From contig DATABY010000173.1 in assembly GCA_036259355.1 (NCBI GenBank), forward strand, positions 1 through 16,240: DNA of 16,240 nucleotides, written 5' to 3'. The notes beneath the pieces were generated by a model that saw only the letters and a program-made list of their open reading frames with translations, had not been told where the DNA came from and searched no databases. Origin of the DNA: JALZDI01 sp036259355. GTDB taxonomy: Bacteria > Actinomycetota > Actinomycetes > Propionibacteriales > Nocardioidaceae. Position 1 is the first letter of the stretch, and each line of letters opens with the position of its first letter. The position numbers and the translations under genes were made by a program. Of this stretch, positions 1 to 5,753 are shown piece by piece.

Positions 1-822
1 ATCGACGACGTCGTGACCGGCTACGTCAACGCGGCCACCGAGGGCTTCCCCGAGGAGTGGGACCTCGACAAGCTCTGGCTCGCGCTCAAGACGCTCTACC
101 CGATCAGCTTCAGCGCCGAGCAGGCGATCGAGGATGCCGGCGGTGAGCGTGGTGACCTGACGCGCGAGGGGCTCATCGAGCGCATCCAGGCCGACGCGCA
201 GAGCGCCTACCAGCAGCGCGAGGTCGAACTCGGTGAGGACGTCCTGCGCGAGCTCGAGCGCCGCGTGCTGCTGAGCGTGCTCGACCGCAAGTGGCGCGAG
301 CACCTGTACGAGATGGACTACCTGCGCGAGGGCATCGGGCTGCGCGCGTACTCCCAGCGCGACCCGCTCGTGGAGTACCAGCGGGAGGGGTTCGACCTCT
401 TCACGGTCATGATGGACGCCATCAAGGAGGAGTCGGTCGGATACCTGTTCAACCTCGAGGTGCAGGTCGACGAGGAGGAGCCCGAGCCGGCGGAGACGAT
501 CGACGCCGAGGGGATCTTCGAGAACCTTGCGGCCACGACTCCGCGGGGGGTTCCCACGGGTGGGGCCGGGGGTACCGGGGAGTCCGAGCACCACCCGCAC
601 ATCAACGCCAAGGGGCTGCAGGCGTCGTCGCAGCCGCAGCGACTCACCTACACCGCGCCGACGGTGGACGGCGATCCGGACGACCGGGAGATCTCCACGC
701 AGGGCGCGGCCACCGAGGAGCTCGAGTACGCCGGCACGCCGCGCAACGCGCCATGCCCGTGCGGCTCGGGGCGCAAGTACAAGCGCTGCCACGGAGACCC
801 GTCGCGGCGGGCAGCCGGATAG
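1..822 (+). CDS. secA: Protein translocase ATPase subunit SecA, C-terminal part (5' end outside window)
   Basis: The reading frame is open from base 1, so the N-terminal motor domains lie upstream of the window. SecA is the cytoplasmic ATPase that pushes unfolded preproteins through SecYEG. What is visible is the helical scaffold/wing end, with the typical stretch LDRKWREHLYEMDYLREGI (codons 91-109) and a following helix containing REGFDLF. After it come an acidic linker and a Gly-rich linker. The last ~25 residues carry a SEC-C zinc motif of form CxCx8CH (window codons Cys252, Cys254, Cys263, His264), which in SecA binds zinc and contacts SecB or the ribosome. It ends with TAG nine bases before the stop of the convergent gene, with no room for a separate terminator. 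Mycobacteria have two SecA proteins; the zinc tail and the Rv3235-type neighbour favour the housekeeping SecA. Confidence 0.96.
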   Translation: MDDVVTGYVNAATEGFPEEWDLDKLWLALKTLYPISFSAEQAIEDAGGERGDLTREGLIERIQADAQSAYQQREVELGEDVLRELERRVLLSVLDRKWREHLYEMDYLREGIGLRAYSQRDPLVEYQREGFDLFTVMMDAIKEESVGYLFNLEVQVDEEEPEPAETIDAEGIFENLAATTPRGVPTGGAGGTGESEHHPHINAKGLQASSQPQRLTYTAPTVDGDPDDREISTQGAATEELEYAGTPRNAPCPCGSGRKYKRCHGDPSRRAAG

Positions 823-831
823 CCGACGCCC

Positions 832-1350
832 TCAGCCCAGCTGCAGGGCCGTACAGGTCCAGCGCCCGCGTTCGGCCTCCAGGCGTGCCGCCACGGCCCG
901 GGACCGACTGCCGTGGCGCACGTGTGCGGCCACCTCGGCCGCGTCGGGTCGTGGTTGGAAGACGTGCACGGACCGGACGTGCGAGCGCTCCGTCCGATGC
1001 CGTGACGCGGCGCTGGTGGTGATGCCGAGGATGCGCACCCGGCGGCTCAGGTCGGCGTAGACCCGCTCGTTGGTCCAGCGCACCATCTGCTGCAGCGGCC
1101 GGTCGCCGGCGACCACCTCGACCACCGCCTGCACGAACCGGCCGGCCCATGCACCAGGGGCGGGGACCGGTGCGCCCGTGCCGGGCACGGTCTCGGCACC
1201 GCCGGCGACCAGCGTGAGCGCCGGAGCCTGCGGAACGGCCGGGACGCCGGACGCCAGCGGGAAGTCCAGAGCCAGAGTGCCCTGCGTGAGGGGTGTGGCC
1301 GGGTCGGTGGGGGTGAGCGTGGGCACTGGGAGAGACGGTCTCGCGGTCAT
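832..1350 (-). CDS. Rv3235-family (DUF6459-like) protein of unknown function
   Basis: A 172-aa protein with a Pro/Ala/Thr-rich, probably disordered first ~70 residues and a compact C-terminal domain of about 100 residues (from GAWAGRFVQAVVEVVAGDRP onward). The motif RPLQQMVRWTNERVYADL and the later VRSVHVFQPRPDAAEV resemble the small actinobacterial Rv3235 family that is commonly found close to secA. That assignment rests on recalled family features and gene context. There is no signal peptide or membrane segment, so it is probably cytoplasmic. Its ATG directly follows the TAG of the upstream LysM gene (TAGATG), so the two are surely co-transcribed and probably translationally coupled. Its biochemical role is unknown. 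Confidence 0.78.
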   Translation of the reverse strand: MTARPSLPVPTLTPTDPATPLTQGTLALDFPLASGVPAVPQAPALTLVAGGAETVPGTGAPVPAPGAWAGRFVQAVVEVVAGDRPLQQMVRWTNERVYADLSRRVRILGITTSAASRHRTERSHVRSVHVFQPRPDAAEVAAHVRHGSRSRAVAARLEAERGRWTCTALQLG

Positions 1351-2058
1351 CTAGCGGTCCTTGTCGGTGCGGTGGAAACGCGGGGGAACCCGAAGGCGCG
1401 TCCGGGGGTGGATGAGGTGCGGATCGGGCCCGATGCGGACCCGGTTGGTGCGAAACCATCGCGGCCATGCCGCGGCGGTCTCGGCGTTCTCGGCGGGAGC
1501 GGGCAGGTGGCGGGCGGCGATGGTCCAGAGCGTGTCGCCGGGGCCGACCCGCACGGAGGGGGACGTGGCCCCGGAGGACACGCCGACCGGTGTGCTGGAA
1601 GGCCGGTCGGGCAGCGGCAGGCCCGCCACCTCGCTGGCGCAGAAGCGCGTGGTGCAGCTCTGTACACGACGTTCGTCCCGCTCGGGAGGTGCGGCAGCGA
1701 CGGGCGCGACTCCGGCGGAACCTGCGAGGAGGGCCGCGCCACACAGGCTCCCCAGCAGGCGCTGGCAGACCGCGGGAGTCATCCGCCGGGCGAGCCTGCC
1801 GGCGTAGCCGTGACCCGAGCGGAGGGTCCACGTCGTCACGCTGAGGAGTGCGCCCAGGCACAGCCAGCCGAGGGTGAAGGCGAGAACGGCGAGCGCACAG
1901 CACAGCACCAGGTCGTCGAAGGCGAGACCGTCGCGCTGCTGCCACAGCCGGCCGGCCTCGGCGGCAGCGGCGCGGCCCAGGGCGAGCGCCGTCGCCGCCA
2001 ACGTGCTGACGAAGGCGGCCGCGAGGGCCAGCCCGGCAGTCGTGCGCGTTGGCGACAT
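1351..2058 (-). CDS. LysM-domain membrane protein
   Basis: A 235-aa protein. Hydrophobic segments lie at about residues 5-28, 49-76 and 101-122, followed by a Pro/Ser-rich linker. A C-terminal LysM domain (about 169-225) starts VRVGPGDTLWTIAARHLP and ends LIHPRTRLRVPP, the classic GDTLW...P.L.IP pattern of peptidoglycan-binding LysM. The likely topology anchors it in the membrane with LysM on the wall side. Related actinobacterial proteins beside cpaB/cpaE-like genes often continue into a BTAD transcription-factor-like domain after LysM. This one stops at LysM, so it is a short form. The ATG at 2058 is preceded by a weak purine stretch (GAAGGG) and a plausible sigma-70 promoter. It is the first gene of a two-gene unit with the Rv3235-family gene. 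Confidence 0.82.
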   Translation of the reverse strand: MSPTRTTAGLALAAAFVSTLAATALALGRAAAAEAGRLWQQRDGLAFDDLVLCCALAVLAFTLGWLCLGALLSVTTWTLRSGHGYAGRLARRMTPAVCQRLLGSLCGAALLAGSAGVAPVAAAPPERDERRVQSCTTRFCASEVAGLPLPDRPSSTPVGVSSGATSPSVRVGPGDTLWTIAARHLPAPAENAETAAAWPRWFRTNRVRIGPDPHLIHPRTRLRVPPRFHRTDKDR

Positions 2059-2074
2059 GGACCTGAACCCTTCG

Positions 2075-2128
2075 TTTGCTTGACTTTGCTTGATTTACCG
2101 GAGGTTTGAAGTCGGTGTCAACGGTTTG
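2075..2128. promoter_or_regulatory. 10-bp-phased TTTG direct repeats (candidate operator) between LysM and hypothetical genes
   Basis: The 105-bp intergenic region is strikingly A/T-rich for this genome. TTTG occurs at 2075, 2085, 2105 and 2125, always an exact multiple of 10 bp apart. The first two are part of a perfect 9-bp repeat, TTTGCTTGA (2075-2083 and 2085-2093); the last two share GGTTTG. All point the same way, so the pattern is a head-to-tail array and not a palindrome. It overlaps the start region of the minus-strand LysM promoter. The adjacent excisionase/BldC-type HTH gene is a plausible binder; this is an inference. Confidence 0.5.
2092..2121 (-). promoter_or_regulatory. Sigma-70-type promoter for the LysM operon
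   Basis: Read on the minus strand, a perfect -35 box TTGACA (2121-2116) is followed after 18 bp by TAAATC (2097-2092), a reasonable -10. Transcription would start near 2085, leaving a leader of about 27 nt before the ATG at 2058. The two perfect TTTGCTTGA repeats lie around this start point, where a bound protein would block transcription. Confidence 0.5.
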
Positions 2129-2151
2129 TCCACAGCAACGTCCGCGCGCGC

Positions 2152-2163
2152 TAGGGTCGAGCC
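2152..2163 (+). promoter_or_regulatory. -10 box giving a leaderless start at GTG 2164
   Basis: TAGGGT (2152-2157) fits the actinobacterial -10 pattern TAnnnT and is followed by only six bases before the GTG start codon. Transcription would begin at or next to the start codon, and there is no convincing Shine-Dalgarno sequence. A -35 is weak: TTGTCC (2126-2131) lies 20 bp away. Confidence 0.45.
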
Positions 2164-2721
2164 GTGCGGTGGGAAGACCTGTTCGCCGACCTCGAGCGGC
2201 AGTGGGAGGCGCTCGGGGAGAGCGACCGGCAGGCCGAGGTCGCCGAACGCACGCGGGCGGAGTTCGCCCGGGTCCGGCTGGTGGACCGGCTCAGAGGTTC
2301 TGAAGCACGGGAGGTCGGCCTGGTGACGAGGGGCGGTCAGGAGCTGACGGGCGAGCTGAGCCGGGTGGGTCCTGACTTCGTCCTGGTGAGCACGGGCCGG
2401 CACGAGTGCGTGGTGCCGGTGGACGCCATCAGATCCGTGCGTGGTCTCGGCACCGCGACGGTCTCCGCGGAGGCAGTCGGCCCGGTGCAGGCGCGGCTCG
2501 GGCTCGCCTCCGTGCTCCGCACCATCGCGGCCGACCGCTCAGTGGTGACCGTGGTGACGACCGACGATCGTGCGGTGTCGGGGACCCTGCAGCGGGTGGG
2601 CTCGGACTTCGTCGAGCTCCTCGAGCACCCGGTCGACGAGACGGCACGAGCCGCCCAGGGCCGCGGCCTCACCCTGATGCCGTTCGTCGTGGTTGCCCTG
2701 GTACGCCGCGAGTCGCCCTGA
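2164..2721 (+). CDS. Conserved hypothetical protein with two beta-rich repeats
   Basis: I do not recognise a named family for this 185-aa protein. The GTG start at 2164 is chosen because a -10 box ends six bases upstream. Residues 1-45 are charged and probably helical (FADLERQWEALGES...AEFARVRLVDRL). The rest contains two related units: about 47-93 with LTGELSRVGPDFVLV and about 123-182 with VSGTLQRVGSDFVEL. They share the pattern G.L.RVG.DFV.L followed by a hydrophobic strand (VVPVDAIRSV, FVVVALVRR). This looks like a duplicated small beta-barrel of Sm-like type, but the fold is inferred from the pattern only. There is no signal peptide or membrane segment. Similar actinobacterial proteins are sometimes automatically called Fis-family regulators, for which I see no support. 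Its stop codon lies in one arm of a hairpin shared with the convergent HTH gene. Confidence 0.7.
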   Translation: MRWEDLFADLERQWEALGESDRQAEVAERTRAEFARVRLVDRLRGSEAREVGLVTRGGQELTGELSRVGPDFVLVSTGRHECVVPVDAIRSVRGLGTATVSAEAVGPVQARLGLASVLRTIAADRSVVTVVTTDDRAVSGTLQRVGSDFVELLEHPVDETARAAQGRGLTLMPFVVVALVRRESP

Positions 2722-2730
2722 GCCTCAGGG
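2716..2730. terminator. Hairpin between convergent genes with both stop codons in its arms
   Basis: CCCTGA (2716-2721), a GCC loop and TCAGGG (2725-2730) form a perfect 6-bp stem. The TGA of the plus-strand gene is in the left arm and the complement of the minus-strand TGA is in the right arm. It could end transcription in both directions, but it is short and lacks a T tract on either side. Confidence 0.35.
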
Positions 2731-3003
2731 GCCCGGCGGTTGGCCGTCCTCGTCGTCCTCGCCGTACGGGTGCGTGGTGATGAACTCGGTGGTCTGCTCG
2801 TACAGCCGCGCGATGTAGGCCTCGAGCTGGTCGGCCTCGACCCGCCACTGACCCCGCCCGCCGATCTTCACCGCGACCAGGTCGCCACGCCGCACCAGCG
2901 CGTACACCTGGTTGACCGAGATGTTCAGGACCTCGGCGACGTCCGCCAGCTGCAGGAACCGGGGCGACCGTCCGTCGGCGGAAGCCGGGGTGGTGGTGGC
3001 CAT
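2725..3003 (-). CDS. Excisionase/BldC-type winged helix-turn-helix DNA-binding protein
   Basis: A 92-aa protein. Residues 16-65 form a MerR-like winged HTH of the excisionase class: FLQLADVAEVLNISVNQVYALVRRG (helix-turn-helix, given here in two parts: FLQLADVAEVLN and ISVNQVYALVRRG), then DLVAVKIGGRGQWRV (wing) and QLEAYIARLY (helix). There is no effector or coiled-coil dimerisation domain as in full MerR proteins. The C-terminal tail is acidic (GEDDEDG). This architecture is shared with phage excisionases and with Streptomyces BldC, which binds direct repeats as head-to-tail multimers. No integrase or other mobile gene is nearby, so a chromosomal regulator is more likely than an excisionase. 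Both flanking divergent intergenic regions carry TTTG-N6-TTTG repeats, suggesting local and self regulation (inference). The start ATG is preceded by TGGGG. Confidence 0.85.
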   Translation of the reverse strand: MATTTPASADGRSPRFLQLADVAEVLNISVNQVYALVRRGDLVAVKIGGRGQWRVEADQLEAYIARLYEQTTEFITTHPYGEDDEDGQPPGP

Positions 3004-3039
3004 GGCCCCAGTGTGCCATGACCGGTCACCTGACGTGAT

Positions 3040-3083
3040 TTTGCCTTCACCACTGTGGATCAGTGACAGTTTGGCGCCATTTG
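3040..3083. promoter_or_regulatory. 10-bp-phased TTTG repeats (candidate operator) between HTH and SAF genes
   Basis: TTTG occurs at 3040, 3070 and 3080, again exact multiples of 10 bp apart and in the same orientation. The last two give TTTG-N6-TTTG, the same geometry as at 2075-2088. A small dyad, CACTG (3051-3055) and CAGTG (3061-3065), lies between them. The repeats are 40-55 bp upstream of the SAF gene's -10 and upstream of the HTH gene, in a position to control either. Binding by the HTH protein is a hypothesis. Confidence 0.42.
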
Positions 3084-3122
3084 ACCTGTGAACCGTGGGT
3101 CGATGGAACGGCGGCAGCCGTG

Positions 3123-3135
3123 CACAATGCTGCGC
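3123..3135 (+). promoter_or_regulatory. -10 box giving a leaderless start at GTG 3136
   Basis: CACAAT (3123-3128) matches four of six -10 consensus positions and is followed by seven bases before GTG 3136. No clear -35 is seen at the proper distance, and there is no Shine-Dalgarno sequence. Confidence 0.4.
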
Positions 3136-3816
3136 GTGTCGCAGATGACCGCCGCGCCGCCACCCACCACCACGCCGGAGTCGCCGGCCGCCCGGCGGCT
3201 GACGCTGCGCCGATGGCGCGACCCGCGGCTGTGGGTCGGGCTGCTCCTCGTCGCTTCCTCCGTCGTCGTCGGGGCCCGCGTGCTCGCGGCCGCCGACGAC
3301 ACGGTCGGGGTCTGGGCCGCCGCCCGTGACGTCCGCGCCGGCGCGCCCCTGACCGCCGACGACCTGCTCGTGGAGCAGGTGCGGTTCACCGACGCTGCGA
3401 CGGCCGGAAGCTACCTGCCGGCCGACCGACCGGTGCCGATGGACGCCGTGGTCGCCCGCGATCTCTCCGCCGGTGAGCTGCTGGCACGCGCGGCCATCGC
3501 GACGCGCGAGGGCAGTGCTTTCGAGCTACCGGTGGTGGTCGGGCCCGAGGGGGCCGCCGAGGACCTCCATGTCGGAGACGTCGTCGACGTGTGGGTCGGT
3601 CCGCAGGCGGGGTCCGGCAGCGACGCACCCGCTCGACGGATGCTCTCCGGAGTCCCGGTCGTGGGGGCGGCCAGGTCCAGCGGACCATTCGGCGAGACGG
3701 CGACACGCCAGGTGTTGCTCGGTCTCGGGGAGGACACGGTTGCGGGGCTCGGCTCCGTGCTCGGCACGATGTCGAGCGGCTCGGTCGTCCTGGTACGGCA
3801 CGGGACCACCCGATGA
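3136..3816 (+). CDS. SAF-domain, CpaB/RcpC-like membrane protein
   Basis: A 226-aa protein starting at GTG 3136; an in-frame ATG at 3088 would add 16 residues but would place the -10 box inside the gene. After a Pro/Thr-rich cytoplasmic leader, one membrane segment spans about residues 31-52 (RLWVGLLLVASSVVVGARVL). A SAF domain follows (about 57-120), with AARDVRAGAPLTADDL and DLSAGELLARAAI, typical of CpaB/FlgA-type proteins. The remaining part (about 130-222) is a beta-rich C-terminal domain as in RcpC/CpaB, with HVGDVVDVWVG. In Tad pili, CpaB is a periplasmic or wall-side pilus assembly protein. Here only a CpaE-like ATPase follows, overlapping by four bases (ATGA), and no pilus genes are seen. 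The function may therefore be a different envelope process. Confidence 0.82.
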   Translation: MSQMTAAPPPTTTPESPAARRLTLRRWRDPRLWVGLLLVASSVVVGARVLAAADDTVGVWAAARDVRAGAPLTADDLLVEQVRFTDAATAGSYLPADRPVPMDAVVARDLSAGELLARAAIATREGSAFELPVVVGPEGAAEDLHVGDVVDVWVGPQAGSGSDAPARRMLSGVPVVGAARSSGPFGETATRQVLLGLGEDTVAGLGSVLGTMSSGSVVLVRHGTTR

Positions 3817-5063
3817 CCACGCACGTGCTGCTGGCGCTGACCGGCTCCGCCCTGGAGTCGTCGGTGATCACGGCCCTGCAGCACTCCGACCGGACCGGGG
3901 TGCACATCGTCCGACGGTGCGTCGACGTCGCCGACCTCGTCGCGACCGCCGCCACCGGACGCGCATCGGCCGCGTTGGTGGCAGCCGACCTGCCGCACCT
4001 CGACGCCGACGTCGTCTCCGCGCTGCGAGCAGCCAACGTGGAGCCGCTCGGCATGGTCAGCGACGATGCACCGGACGCGACTCACCGACTCCACCAGATC
4101 GGAGTCACCGTGGTGCTGAGCGCGGACGGACACGGCGACCTGGCGACGCGGGTGGTCGAGAGCCTCGGGCGCACCGCGCAGAGCGAGCCGGCCGCGGCCG
4201 AGGCCACGGCACCGGAGCAGATTCCGTCCGGTCTCGGCGAGGTCATCGCCGTGTGGGGGCCGACCGGCGCGCCCGGCCGCTCCACCCTCGCCATCGGTCT
4301 GGCGGCCGAGCTCGCCGCCCTCGGTGAGCCCACCTTGCTGGTCGACGCGGACGTGTACGGCGGCTCGGTGGCCCAGCACCTCGCGATGCTCGATGATGTC
4401 TCCGGGCTGCTGGCCGCCGCCCGCAACGCCAAGGCCGGGGCCCTCGACCCCTCCACGCTGGCCGCGCACTGCCGGGCGGTCGGCCCGCTGCGGGTGCTCA
4501 CCGGCCTGCCCCGCCCCGACCGCTGGCCCGAGCTCTCGCCCGGGGCGATGTCGTCGGTGCTGGCCTCGGCTCGCGCGCTGGTCGGGTACGTCGTCGTCGA
4601 CTGCGCGTTCAGCCTCGAGAGCGAGGAGGAGCTGATGTTCGACACGGCGGCTCCGCGACGCAACGGCGCCACCTGGTGCGTGCTGGAGCAGGCCGACCGC
4701 GTGCTGACCGTCGGCGCGGCCGACCCGGTCGGGCTGAGCCGCCTCGCCCGCGGTGTCGTCGACCTGACCGCCGCGCTGCCGCGTTGCGAGGTGTCGATCG
4801 TGGTCAACCGGATGCGCGGCAGCCTCGGCTGGTCGGCCGCCGAGGCCACGGCGATGATCGAGCGCTTCACCGGCCGAGGTGCCACCGCTGTGCTCCCCGA
4901 GGACCGCGCGGCCTGCGACAAGGCGCTGGTGCACGGCCAGACGCTGGCGGAGTGCGTGCCGTCGTCTCCGCTGCGTGCCGGCCTGCGCGACATCGCCGCA
5001 CAGGTTGCCGGCGTTCCGGTGCCGCCCACGGGCCGCCGCCGCCGGGCCCGCGCGGTTACGTAG
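3813..5063 (+). CDS. CpaE/MinD-like P-loop ATPase
   Basis: A 416-aa protein. The ATG at 3813 overlaps the TGA of the SAF gene (ATGA), which fixes the start and implies translational coupling. Residues 1-115 resemble the degenerate receiver-like domain of CpaE (TTHVLLALTGSALESSVITA...). A MinD/ParA-type ATPase follows from about residue 142: VIAVWGPTGAPGRSTLA holds the P-loop at 149-158, LLVDADVYGGS (175-185) is the Walker A' region, and YVVVDCAFSLES (259-270) is Walker B. The P-loop reads GPTGAPGRST, so the usual catalytic Lys before Ser/Thr is Arg156 and the deviant-Walker Lys at the start is absent. The C-terminus is basic (GRRRRARA). CpaE localises Tad pilus machinery in other bacteria. 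Without pilus genes the partner is unknown, but joint action with the SAF protein is likely. Confidence 0.85.
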   Translation: MTTHVLLALTGSALESSVITALQHSDRTGVHIVRRCVDVADLVATAATGRASAALVAADLPHLDADVVSALRAANVEPLGMVSDDAPDATHRLHQIGVTVVLSADGHGDLATRVVESLGRTAQSEPAAAEATAPEQIPSGLGEVIAVWGPTGAPGRSTLAIGLAAELAALGEPTLLVDADVYGGSVAQHLAMLDDVSGLLAAARNAKAGALDPSTLAAHCRAVGPLRVLTGLPRPDRWPELSPGAMSSVLASARALVGYVVVDCAFSLESEEELMFDTAAPRRNGATWCVLEQADRVLTVGAADPVGLSRLARGVVDLTAALPRCEVSIVVNRMRGSLGWSAAEATAMIERFTGRGATAVLPEDRAACDKALVHGQTLAECVPSSPLRAGLRDIAAQVAGVPVPPTGRRRRARAVT

Positions 5064-5073
5064 TGTGCGAGCC
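5061..5073 (+). promoter_or_regulatory. -10 box overlapping the upstream stop codon, leaderless start at ATG 5074
   Basis: TAGTGT (5061-5066) fits TAnnnT, and its first three bases are the stop codon of the ATPase gene. Seven bases later comes the ATG. The HAD gene may therefore have its own leaderless transcript besides read-through from the SAF-ATPase pair. No clear -35 was found. Confidence 0.38.
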
Positions 5074-5730
5074 ATGCACACACCGGCCACCCCGCAGGGA
5101 CTGATCGTCGACTGGGGTGGTGTGCTCACCGAACGGCTCGACCTTGCGGTGCGCGCGTGGGCGGAGAACGAGCAGATCGACTTCGAGCACTACCGGCAGG
5201 CGATGCGACGCTGGTTCTCGCCGGAGGAGCAGCTCGAGGCCGAGATCAACCCGATCCACGCGCTGGAACGTGGCGAGATGACGGTGCCCGACTTCGAGGC
5301 CCGGCTGGCGGCGGAGATCCAGCGGCTGGACGGCCATCCGGTGCAGACCGAAGGGCTGCTGGAGCGGATGTTCTCCACGTTCGGCACCGCCCATGCGATG
5401 AACGCGCTGGTCGTGCGCGCGAAGCGGCACGGGGTCCGCACGGCGCTGCTGTCGAACTCGTGGGGCAACCGCTACCCCCGCGACGGCTGGGACGAGATGT
5501 TCGACGTCGTGGTGATCTCCGGCGAGGTCGGCCTGCGCAAGCCCGAACCGGAGATCTTCGGCCTGGCCTGCTCCCGGCTCGACGTGAGCCCTCGGGAGTG
5601 CGTCTTCGTCGACGACCTCGCGGTCAACGTCGACGCCGCGGCCCACCTCGGCATGACCGGTGTGCTGCACCGGTCGTACGACGAGACCGCGGCACGCCTC
5701 GAGGAGCTGTTCGGGCTGCCGCTGGGCTGA
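5074..5730 (+). CDS. HAD-superfamily hydrolase (subfamily IA-like)
   Basis: A 218-aa protein with the four HAD motifs: LIVDWGGVLTE (nucleophile Asp13), TALLSNSWG (Ser127), RKPEPEIF (Lys156) and VFVDDLAVNVDAA (Asp180, Asp181). Residues 25-100 form the helical cap (C1 type). Motif I reads DWG instead of DxD, so the usual general acid/base Asp is Gly15. This DxGGVL form is common in one branch of HAD-IA proteins related to the N-terminal domain of epoxide hydrolases; whether such members are good phosphatases is unclear. The protein is cytoplasmic with no signal peptide. The substrate cannot be told from the sequence. ATG 5074 begins 10 bases after the ATPase stop; the longer open frame upstream runs through the ATPase gene and is not real. 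Confidence 0.88.
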   Translation: MHTPATPQGLIVDWGGVLTERLDLAVRAWAENEQIDFEHYRQAMRRWFSPEEQLEAEINPIHALERGEMTVPDFEARLAAEIQRLDGHPVQTEGLLERMFSTFGTAHAMNALVVRAKRHGVRTALLSNSWGNRYPRDGWDEMFDVVVISGEVGLRKPEPEIFGLACSRLDVSPRECVFVDDLAVNVDAAAHLGMTGVLHRSYDETAARLEELFGLPLG

Positions 5731-5733
5731 CCG

Positions 5734-5750
5734 GCCGGTGGGACGCCGGC
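5734..5750. terminator. Weak hairpin between convergent genes
   Basis: GCCGG (5734-5738) and CCGGC (5746-5750) pair around a 7-base loop in the 23-bp gap between the HAD stop and the minus-strand membrane gene stop. There is no T tract. It may contribute to termination in both directions. Confidence 0.25.
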
Positions 5751-5753
5751 TCG

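Noticed and set aside
644..1945. 433-codon minus-strand open frame
   Set aside because: Arg/Pro/Ala-rich translation overlapping the Rv3235-family and LysM genes in another frame; no motif or start signal.
2725..3003. HTH gene as a phage or integrative-element excisionase
   Set aside because: No integrase, att-like repeats or other mobile genes nearby, and base composition matches the surroundings.
3813..5063. ATPase as a ParA or MinD chromosome/division protein
   Set aside because: The N-terminal receiver-like domain and the overlap with a CpaB-type gene fit CpaE better; there is no parB, minC or minE neighbour.
3411..5129. 572-codon minus-strand open frame opposite the SAF and ATPase genes
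   Set aside because: Composition typical of antisense GC-rich frames. The plus-strand genes have clear domain motifs and an ATGA overlap.
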